From the NCBI GenBank assembly GCA_903813345.2, contig CAIIXF020000568.1, positions 188,001 through 252,000 on the forward strand: 64,000 nucleotides of DNA, in the 5' to 3' direction. The stretch's first letter is position 1. Every line of letters starts with the position of its first letter. The stretch is from Owenia fusiformis (taxonomy: Eukaryota; Annelida; Polychaeta; Sabellida; Oweniidae). Below are positions 47,501 to 56,522 of this stretch, piece after piece. The position numbers and the translations under genes were made by a program. The notes beneath the pieces are model-generated. The model worked only from the letters and a program-made list of their open reading frames with translations, had not been told where the DNA came from and searched no databases.

Positions 47501-50500
47501 CAATTTCCCTTCCACTTACTGTACTCCCAGTATTTTTCGTGTGTGATTTAGTTTCACACTTTTTGCGATTGTGGTAAAATCGGGAAGATTAATCTTCGGG
47601 AAATTGTCAATTAAATCTCTGGGGATTTGTGAAATTTTTTTATTACTTGTGACTTAATTGCATTTCATGTTTTGTAAAATGTTTGTCAAGTGTTTTTAGG
47701 CGATAAATGGGATACTAAGTAATAATGTCTGTTACAGTAGCTTAAAGGCCATACTTAATTTGGAAGAAAAAAAAATCATTGAAACATGTTACTCACACAC
47801 TTGCTCAAACATGAAACAAAGTTCGATTTGCTTTAATATTGAACCACCCTATGCAGACAGAGCCTGTGGAAATTTTTGGGTGCGGAGCAAATGAGCGGAG
47901 GGTGCGGAGCTAACGGTCATTTTTGAATCTAAATTTGGGATATTTCTGAAACTAAGCCGTTTTGGGACTTCAAATATACCAAGATATGTGTATTTGACAC
48001 CAAATACCAATAAAATTGTGAAAATAGTAGTGCAATTCATTTAATAGCGACGCAGTATGCCTTAAACATTTCCCAGACCTATATATTTTGAGACTATCCT
48101 TTTAATACTGCGTCTCCAGCATTCATAAAAAATGGTGTTCAAGATACACTACCCATGCAAATTATTTTGGCATCTTGGAAGCCAGGCAGTATCTGTGTGA
48201 TTTTATAAAAATTCGGAAATGTTCTTCAGATATGAGCCCCCTCTAAATATTGGGTGCGGAGCTACGTTTATGGAGCTGCTCCGCACCCAATATTTAGAGG
48301 GGGCTCATATCTGAAGAACATTTCCGAATTTTTATAAAATCACACAGATACTGCCTGGCTTCCAAGATGCAAAAATAATTTGTATAGATAGTGTACCTTG
48401 AACACCATTTTTTATGAATGCTGGGGACTCAGTATTAAAAGGATAATTTCAAAATATATAGGTCTGGGAAAGGTTAAAGGCACACTGCGTCACTATAGAA
48501 TAAATTGCGCTACTATTTTTACAATTGTATTGATATTTGGTGTCAAATACACATATCTTGGTATATTTGAAGTCCCAAAACGGCTTAGTTTCAGAAATAT
48601 CCCAAATTTAAATTCAAAAATGACCGTTAGCTCCGCACCCTCCGCTCATTTGCTCCGCACCCAATATTTCCCACAGGCTCTGTCTGCATAGGGTGTGAAC
48701 CAAGAAAAAAATAACTCACATAGAAAAAAGCATTTGAAGTTCAGAGATCATTAGACATGCATGCACATGTTAAACAAAGTGCATGTTTTAAATTACTGTT
48801 GATTTAAAAGATGGTGACACTTCTAAGTAAATGAATGTATAATGTAATACAAACCACTTTGCCATTCTTCAATGACATTAGTGATAAAAACCTGGTATAT
48901 AAAGCTTGTCAGATGGTGTCAAATAAAAGATAAGGTACTTATCAATGCATTTGACATACTATGAAATTAAAATGTAGGTCTTTATTTTGCCCAAAAATGT
49001 TGAAAATTCACAAATTGGGCCTTTAATAGATCAAACCAGAACAACGGCAACGCCAAAGCGTAGCGAATCCCATCGAACATTTTTCAAAAGGGGCACCTTC
49101 TACCAAAAGTGTCATTAGACAGTGTGCCATGCTTATAATATTCACATACCAAATATGAACAAAATCGCTCTACTACTTTTCGAGTTATAGTAAAATACGT
49201 TAAAATGGTGGCCATTTTGAAAAGATTCACGTACCAAATATGAACATAATCGCTCCACTACTTTTCGAGTTATAGTAAAATAAGTTAAAATGGCAGCCAT
49301 TTTTCAAAATGTCCGCCATTTTTCAAAATGGCCACCTTCTACCAAAAAGTGTCATTAGACAGTGTGCCATGCTTACAGTATTCACATACCAAATATGAAC
49401 AAAATCGCTCCACTACTTTTCGAGTTATAGTAAAATACATTAAAATGGCGGCCATTTTGAAAAATTACCGCCCTCTATCAAATGTGTCATTAGACAGTGT
49501 GCCATGCTTCTACGTATTAACATACCAAATATGAACAAAATCGCTCCACTACTTTTCGAGTTTTAGTAAAATAAGTTAAAATGGCGGCCATTTTTCAAAA
49601 TGTCCGCCATTTTTCAAAATGGCCGCCTTCTACCAAAAGTGTCATTAGACAGTGTGCCATGCTTATAGTATTCACATACCAAATATGAACAAAATCGCTC
49701 CACTACTTTCGAGTTACAGCAAAAATCGTAAAATAACGAGTAAAGGACGCCATTTTTCAAGATGGCTGCCATGTGCTTTTTTAATATCTACATTTCTAGC
49801 TTTATTAATGTCCTATATAATTTTTTTTACATTTAAAACATATTGCTATTACAGTTTTACATATTGCACCTAAATTACTGTAAAATCGGCAGTAAAATGG
49901 CCGCCATTTTCAAATGAGCGGCCATTTTGAAAATCGGCTTTCGAGCAGAATTTCTACCCCCATAGGGTATATGTGTACAAAATATGAATAAAATCGGGCC
50001 AACGGTATTTGAGTTATTGCCCGGACGGACGGACGGACGTACGTACGGATGGACGTACGTACGGACGGACGGAGGCGTTCCCTATATCCCTCCGAAAAAC
50101 CAAAAATTACGATGTAATGGAGGTTAAGGTGCAGCGTGTCCTTGACCAAGATGACATAGGAGTATAGGTGTACTTAGTAAAATTTACAAAATTTACATGA
50201 ACACAGCCAACCAACAAATATCTGAAAGAATTAAATGATTTTACATAAAGCATGTTATGAAATTTACTGCATAATGTCATTTACTATGAGGCATTAACAG
50301 GCAAAATGTTACTACCTGCCATTTGTTACAGATAAAAATTGTGACATAAAATGGTATTTGTGTCGCAAAGTTAAATAAGGTGTCAAATGAGTTCTTTTGT
50401 CAATAATAAATGTATGTTGTGCTACATCTGACTACAGGTACGGAGGCTTCTGCAGTTACTAACGTAATAGGAGGGAGATCAGGTTATATCCCTGATCCTG

Positions 50501-51219
50501 CAACTGTCAAATGTGACAGGCCATTTCTGTTCCTCATCAGGGAGGTGAAAGAGGAAGTGGATGGATGGGCAATGAAAACTATTCCTGGACCAATTTTATT
50601 CTTTGGGAAGGTTTCCCATCCAAAGGAGGTGCAGAAGGCTGTATGCAATGGTAAAGCAATTATTTGACAATTATACCTGGTTGTACTTATTCATGTAATT
50701 CTGTGTTAGTCAATGACCATTAAGTGCTAATTGAGAAATTTAAGACCTTGTGAAACATGAAATGCTAAAAAACAACTAACTAGACATTAATATGCAAAAT
50801 GTCACTACATGCCATTTGTTACAGATACCAAAGACCAAATGCCAGACCATGACCATCACCCACCAAACACCAAATACTGACCACCATCCACAAAAATATT
50901 GGGACAATATAACAATATTTCACCTTTGACATAATAGAAGTTCAATTATAATTTCTTAAAATATACAGTCAATTTCAACCATCCTCGATCACCATGATTA
51001 ACTTTAATAATTAATAATGCCTCATATATTTACATAGGAGGAAATCTAGACAAATGCAGAGATAAATGTAGGATTAAATGCTTTGAAGCAAATAAGAAGC
51101 GAACGGACAAAGCCAAAAAGGCCAGGAATGGGAAATGCCCCACTTGGGTAGGCTTAATGAAAGCTTACAAAAAATGCAAGATCGATTGTCGCGTGAAGGA
51201 GTGTACAAATAAATGTTGA
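44527..51219 (+). CDS. Secreted serpin with eight-cysteine C-terminal tail, gene 3
   Basis: Exons are 44,527-45,397, 47,217-47,423, 50,438-50,650 and 51,038-51,219, giving 490 residues. The start at 44,527 (MKSLLKLTVMLWIQSSLSG) was chosen over the upstream in-frame ATG at 44,494, because it aligns with the signal peptides of the other copies. The serpin core carries all family landmarks. The loop reads GTEASAVTNVIGGRSGYIPD with Arg-Ser at 373-374, so the loop length and scissile region match those of genes 1 and 2. The tail has C-x3-C-x3-C-x18-C-x12-C-x3-C-x4-C-x3-C. Introns 1 and 2 are expanded by transposons (1.8 and 3.0 kb). Splice sites stay consensus and the frame is open, so the gene looks functional. 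AATAAA is at 51,262. Confidence 0.88.
45708..46080. mobile_element. 373-bp Tc1/mariner-type MITE in intron 1 of serpin gene 3
   Basis: Inverted ends CAGGGTGGTCCAAAAAAATG and the complement ending GGACCACCCTG are flanked by TA on both sides (45,706-45,707 and 46,081-46,082). Arms are about 125 bp, including ATGAGTAAATTCCCT. No coding sequence. Confidence 0.85.
46298..46635. mobile_element. CAGCCCTGTCAACC-family element in intron 1 of serpin gene 3
   Basis: CTGCCCTGTCAACC at the left and AGTTGACAGGGCTG at the right match the family at 266 and 23,137. Flanking hexamers are CATAGG (46,292-46,297) and CATAAG (46,636-46,641), one mismatch, suggesting an older insertion. Confidence 0.7.
46647..47146. 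mobile_element. 500-bp MULE-like element with a 9-bp target duplication
   Basis: Inverted arms of about 100 bp start GGCTTTGTATAAAAAACC and contain CTACCTCATACCCACCTACC. TAAGTGAAG flanks both ends exactly (46,638-46,646 and 47,147-47,155). A 9-bp duplication with long inverted ends fits Mutator-like elements. It inserted next to the right end of the preceding element; its left duplication starts inside that element's own flank. Confidence 0.8.
47841..48700. mobile_element. Giant palindrome (~415-bp arms, 15-bp loop) in intron 2 of serpin gene 3
   Basis: The left arm (to 48,262) and right arm (from 48,278) are near-identical inverted copies, beginning ACCCTATGCAGACAGAGCC and meeting at GGGTGCGGAGC / GCTCCGCACCC. 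Sequence TGCGGAGC recurs five times within the arms. Outer flanks read TTGAACC and GGTGTGAACC. It is a foldback element; in the transcript it would form one long hairpin. Confidence 0.85.
49030..50096. repeat. ~140-bp tandem repeat block (copy 2) in intron 2 of serpin gene 3
   Basis: It has the same landmarks in the same order as 1812-2995: CAAAGCGTAGCGAATCCCAT, tandem units with GACAGTGTGCCATGCTTA and GGCGGCCATTTTTCAAAATG, then CGGCTTTCGAGCAGAA, an ACGGACGGACGT stretch and CCCTATATCCCTCCGAA. Unit number and order differ between the copies, so units have been gained or lost independently. Confidence 0.75.
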
Positions 51220-51261
51220 AACGATTTTTTGCAAATCACATGTGATGTATCTAAAATTGAA

Positions 51262-51267
51262 AATAAA
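51262..51267 (+). terminator. Polyadenylation signal of serpin gene 3
   Basis: AATAAA lies 43 bp after the TGA stop of the tail exon. Confidence 0.55.
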
Positions 51268-51662
51268 AAACAGCATCCAACTAACACATGCCTGCATGTT
51301 GAACCGATCTATAAAACAGAACTTCGATATTACAAATCTATTTAAGAATCATTTGACCAACTCTACAAATATCTCACTTGTATTGAAGCAAATGCCTGTG
51401 TTACCTTATAGGATTTATAGAATATCTCTACATGTAATTGTAAAGATATACAGGTTCAATGAAAAATATAATGATAGAATGAAATAGTTGTTCTATTATA
51501 TTACTATCACTCTTACCAGCATAATCATTGAATAAATTCTATAACTGGCATCTGATTGACTTCAGCTTGTAATATTTTATGTACAATTAGACATAAATCC
51601 TTGAAGAAGGTCTGACATTTTAACACAATGCCATATATAAGAACCAAATCATTTCCATGGTC

Positions 51663-52600
51663 AACTAGAAAAACAGCAACTTCACGGAATAGCAAATCCC
51701 ACTGAACAAAACATATTTTGATTATTAGTGGACTGGCCATCTTCAAAATTCCTTCTTGAGCAGAGCTTGTTTGTCCTTAGGGATCAACATATAAAATTTA
51801 AACCATATCTGTCAATTAGCATTTGAGTATCAAAGATTTCTTTCCTTTTTTATGAAAAAAGGTTGCCATTTTGAAATTCGGCAGCTGCCATTTTAAAAAG
51901 CTTTCTCGAACAGAACTTCTGTGTCCCGGCATCGCCAGCATATAAAATTTGATCCAAATCCATTCACTGGTAATTGAGTTATCAATCCTCTAGGCACCAG
52001 CATATAAAATTTGAACCAAATCCATCAACTATAAGTTATCAAAAAATATGTTTTTATGAAAAATGGTGGCCATTTTGAAATTCAGCCCCCATTTTGAAAA
52101 TTCTTTCTTAAATAAATCTACTTTGTCCCTAGGCATCATCATATAAAATTTGAACAATATCTGTTCACTGGTATTTGAGTTATCAAAAATTACATTTTTT
52201 CTGAAAAATAGCTGCCATTTTATAGCAGCCATTTTGAAAATCTCTTTTACAGCGTACCTCCTTTGTCCCTTGGCATCAACGTACACAATTTGAACCAAAT
52301 CCGTGAACTGGTATTTGAGTTATGAAAGATTACATTTTTTACATAAAGTGGCAGCCATTTTGAATTGAGTGGCCATATTGAAAATTCCTTCAGCGTGGCT
52401 CCTTTGTCTCTAGGCATCAGCATATGAATGAGATCCATCAACTAGTATTTGAGTTATCAACGATTACAGTTTTTATAAAAAATGGCAGCCATTTTGAAAT
52501 TCAGCCACCATCTTGAAAATTCTCTCTTGAAGAAATATACTTTGTCCCTAGGCATCATCATACAAAATTTGAACATATAGGCATATTTTGACACATTTTA
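51663..52600. repeat. ~125-150-bp tandem repeats with 'GCCATTTTGAAATTC' core
   Basis: Units repeat CTTGTCCCTAGGCATCA, CATATAAAATTTGAACC, TATTTGAGTTATCAA and GGCAGCCATTTTGAAATTC about six times. The left edge is the ACTAGAAAAACAGCAACTTC sequence shared with 34,738. It is the third local variant of the GGCGGCCATTTTGAAA class. Confidence 0.7.
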
Positions 52601-52659
52601 ATATGAGTATACTTACTTTGTTGAAAAGTGCTTGCAACACTTTGAACAGTGCCCTTACG

Positions 52660-52945
52660 GAAAATAAAAGCTGTGACAGCGCTGCCACAGCGCTGTGGCA
52701 GCGCTGTGACAGCATATAGGCTTAAACTGATGGCTGGATCAATTTCAGCGACAATGCTCTCACATCCATACGCTGCGAGAACGCTGTGAGAGCGCTGTCA
52801 CAGCATTCTATTTCCATCCATCGCTGCGAGAGGGATGTGACAGTAATTAAGTGGCTGGATCAATTACAGCAACATGCTATCTTAGCCAGAGTTTGTGGCA
52901 GCGCTCTAACAGCCCTCTCACAGCAGGAAGTACCAATGCATTGTG
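52660..52945. repeat. Degenerate 'GCTGTGACAGCGCTG' repeats, block 1
   Basis: GCTGTGACAGCGCTGCCACA and related GAGAGCGCTGTCACAGC phrases recur between AT-rich spacers. CAGCGCTG is its own complement, so the block can fold on itself. Related to 54,018-54,250. Confidence 0.65.
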
Positions 52946-54017
52946 GGTAAAAAATTCAAACTGAAAATCAGTTAGAGCAGGAAGTTTGTAGGAGGAAAAA
53001 GCAAAGGAATTATGCTGAAATGGCCATCATATCATTACTGATTTATAAAGCACATGTAAGGTATTGTACTACTGATTATTTATAGATAGGCTACCTTTGG
53101 AATGTTTTAGTGATCTAAGGAAAAGGATCAAATGATATGAATTTTGTGCTGGTACTAGTACTGGTTAAACTAGAAGTCTGAAATATCAATGTATAGTCCA
53201 TATAAACTTTATGTCCATATAAAGACTTGCAGATGAACTTTGTAATTTCAGAAAATTCCAGGTTGGTTCACATTTGATAAGTTGAATGGGTTAAATGACT
53301 TTAAATATGTATGCAAAAATGCCAAAGGAAAGGACCAAAAATTGTTGCAGAACCCATCCAGACATAAGAAAAATACATGTTGGGCCTGAAGCCAATGAGG
53401 GGGTCACCTTTCAGAAAATTCACAGTTGGTTCACCCCTCCTCCCTCTCCTGCCAGTCATAAGGAAAACAAACTCCAGCTAACTTCATGGCCAGTTCATTT
53501 AAATATGAATATGAATGAGTTGGTCATGAATTAGTAGGTTAATCCATCAGCCAACAACCACAGCAGTTGGATTGGCAAATGTTAGCTAAGTCGATCAAGT
53601 CAAAGAGAGTAATTGTTTATGAAACTTGTCAAATAATAGAGGTTGGAAACAAAAGAAATAGCTAATAATTGCTCCCCTTAGCAGGCACTCAAATCTCAAC
53701 CCATATTTTTAAAATCGTTTCTTATTAAAGTTAAGTCAACTAGTCAAATAGAGTTATTAATTTCGTTAATGGGATTCATATTAATATTGGTATGTATGCA
53801 GCAAAAAATAGTGACTGGCCAGGTTTAACAGTGTGACTGGTAAGATGTAACAGTTATTTTTTTAATTTTGATTACCTTACTAGTATTACAAGCCTAGAAT
53901 CTACTTTTTCCATGCTGAATTTGAAATTTATAATTTGAAACGTTTTAAAGATATTTAAATTTATAGGCTATAGGTAATTAAGATTTATGTGTATGAAGGA
54001 TACATAATCAATGCCAT
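52946..54017. other. No gene recognised between the two CAGCGCTG blocks
   Basis: No long open frame with a domain and no clear inverted repeat. The frame at 53,295-53,534 has no recognised motif. Sequence is AT-rich. Confidence 0.4.
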
Positions 54018-54250
54018 ATATGGCAATGCTGTGACAGCGCTGTCGCAGCGCCTCATTTGCATGGTACATTCCGATGGGCTGTCACAGCGCTTTGAGAGCG
54101 CTGTCACAGCGCTGTGAGAGCGCTGTCGCAGCGCTGTGACAGCGTGCTGCGAGAGCGCTGTGAGAGCGGGCTGCGAGAGCGCTGTGACAGCGTGCTGCGA
54201 GAGCGCTGTGACAGCGGGCTGCGAGAGCGCTGTGACAGCGGGCTGTGACA
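54018..54250. repeat. 'GCTGTGACAGCG / GCTGCGAGAGCG' minisatellite, block 2
   Basis: About twenty units of 10-12 bp alternate GCTGTGACAGC and GCTGCGAGAGC. Higher-order units of about 30 bp (GGGCTGCGAGAGCGCTGTGA) are visible at the right. Frames encoding SQPAVTAL-type peptides are a by-product. GC content is far above the surroundings. Confidence 0.75.
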
Positions 54251-55130
54251 GCCAGTAAATTTGTATAAGGGTGGTATATAGTGGGACCATGGTTAGATTC
54301 TTTATGGAGCTCAAGTCTGCTTTTCAATGTAAACTCCTTGTCTGGAAAGAATTTTGCAAACATTAACAAGTACGAAGGTTGACCAGAGAACTGGGTTAAA
54401 TATCAAATACGCAGCAGACTACCGACTTAATATTTATTAATAAGATGTAGAAACAAGCTTTTTAAGTATTTCAAGGCAATTGCTACAATATCATAAACCC
54501 AATACTTTTACAAGTAATTGCAAGTTTACATTACATGGTAGTAAACATACAGACCTGGAGTAATATCTTGATATTAATGGAGTGGAACAGAATTAGGATT
54601 GTACTATATATTAAGCTATTAAGGGTTTATTTCAAAAGCTTTGTACTTTAAAATACAAATTCATTTTGCTGAATGCGTTGAACCTGAGACTAACATAAAA
54701 TGATGGTCTCAGGTTGAACTAATTCCAGTCATTGTCAAATTTTCTAATTAAAAATCCCCAGTATTATTTTAGGTTAAAGTACACACAATTCAATATGACA
54801 GCTTGCAGCTATTTACTTTCATATTTCAATTCATATGATGTCCATTTCCGACTCATTGATAACATCTGGCGAGGCACTTCTAGCGCAGGGTTGATCGAAA
54901 GACATATTTTTAATGCATCATGCACACTTTTAAAAAAATACCAATTTCCAGGGTAGTCATCTACAGATCTAACCCTTGATGGACTCAACCCTGAGGTCAA
55001 CTGAACCAATACATGTATAACCTTTGACCTCAGGTTGCTATTACCAGGGTTGAGTTGACTTGGGGTTGAGATGACCTGAGTTACCAATAATTCAAAGCAT
55101 TGACTGCCATTTCCCACCTATTGAACCAAA
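54251..55130. other. No gene recognised; small hairpins
   Basis: AACCTGAGAC and GTCTCAGGTT pair at 54,678-54,717. CCTGAGGTCAA and TTGACCTCAGG pair around 54,990-55,035. The continuation of the zinc-finger gene was looked for on the minus strand here, but no C2H2 motif was found. Confidence 0.4.
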
Positions 55131-55153
55131 ATCGATTTTGAGTTAAATCTTAT

Positions 55154-56522
55154 ATGACTTACCACATTGATCACATGCAACCAATCCCTTCATGGAATGC
55201 CACTTGTAATGTGACCTGAATGTTGCCAATTGACTAAATGATTTTGTGTTAAATCTTATATGACTTACCACATTTGATCACATGCAACCAATCCCTTCAT
55301 GGAATGCCACTTGTAATGTGACCTGAACGTTGCCAATTGACTAAATGATTTTGAGTTAAATCTTATATGACTTACCACATTTGATCACATGCAACCAATC
55401 CCTTCATGGAATGCCACTTGTAATGTGACCTGAACGTTGCCAATTGACTAAATGATTTTGTGTTAAATCTTATATGACTTACCACATTTGATCACATGCA
55501 ACCAATCCCTTCATGGAATGCCACTTGTAATGTGACCTGAACGTTGCCAATTGACTAAATGATTTTGTGTTAAATCTTATATGACTTACCACATTTGATC
55601 ACATGCAACCAATCCCTTCATGGAATGCCACTTGTAATGTGACCTGAACGTTGCCAATTGACTAATTGATTTTGAGTTAAATCTTATATGACTTACCACA
55701 TTGATCACATGCAACCAATCCCTTCATGGAATGCCACTTGTAATGTGACCTGAACGTTGCCAATTGACTAAATGATTTTGTGTTAAATCTTATATGACTT
55801 ACCACATTTGATCACATGCAACCAATCCCTTCATGGAATGCCACTTGTAATGTGACCTGAATGTTGCCAATTGACTAAATGATTTTGAGTTAAATCTTAT
55901 ATGACTTACCACATTGATCACATGCAACCAATGCCACTTGTAATGTGACCTGAACGTTGCCAATTGACTAAATGATTTTGAGTTAAATCTTATATGACTT
56001 ACCACATTGATCACATGCAACCAATCCCTTCATGGAATGCCACTTGTAATGTGACCTGAACGTTGCCAATTGACTAAATGATTTTGAGTTAAATCTTATA
56101 TGACTTACCACATTGATCACATGCAACCAATCCCTTCATGGAATGCCACTTGTAATGTGACCTGAACGTTGCCAATTGACTAAATGATTTTGAGTTAAAT
56201 CTTATATGACTTACCACATTGATCACATGCAACCAATCCCTTCATGGAATGCCACTTGTAATGTGACCTGAATGTTGCCAATTGACTAAATGATTTTGAG
56301 TTAAATCTAATGACTTACCACATTGATCACATGCAACCAATCCCTTCATGGAATGCCACTTGTAATGTGACCTGAACGTTGCCAATTGACTAAATGATTT
56401 TGAGTTAAATCTTATATGACTTACCACATTGATCACATGCAACCAATCCCTTCATGGAATGCCACTTGTAATGTGACCTGAACGTTGCCAATTGACTAAA
56501 TGATTTTGGGCAGTCTGGACAT
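55154..56522 (-). repeat. 13-unit tandem array of an exon end plus splice donor
   Basis: On the plus strand, units starting ATGACTTACCACATTGATCA occur at 55,154, 55,260, 55,367, 55,474, 55,581, 55,688, 55,794, 55,901, 55,994, 56,100, 56,206, 56,310 and 56,416. The period is 106-107 bp, with one unit of 93 and one of 104. On the minus strand each unit holds the last ~80 bp of the zinc-finger exon, the donor GTGGTAAGTCAT and ~26 bp of intron. Only the unit at 56,416 is joined to the gene. Units fall into two classes by an extra A before the donor (GATCAATGTG or GATCAAATGTG). Confidence 0.9.

Noticed and set aside
53985-54369. Frames rich in SQPAVTAL and HSALAARC
   Set aside because: They are alternative readings of the CAGCGCTG minisatellite.
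55799-56442. Short frames with repeated SFSQLATFRSHYKWH as independent zinc-finger genes
   Set aside because: They arise from the tandem copies of the exon end; only the copy at 56,416 is joined to the real gene.
55154-56522. CRISPR-like array
   Set aside because: Repeat units are contiguous and nearly identical with no unique spacers, and the context is animal exon sequence.
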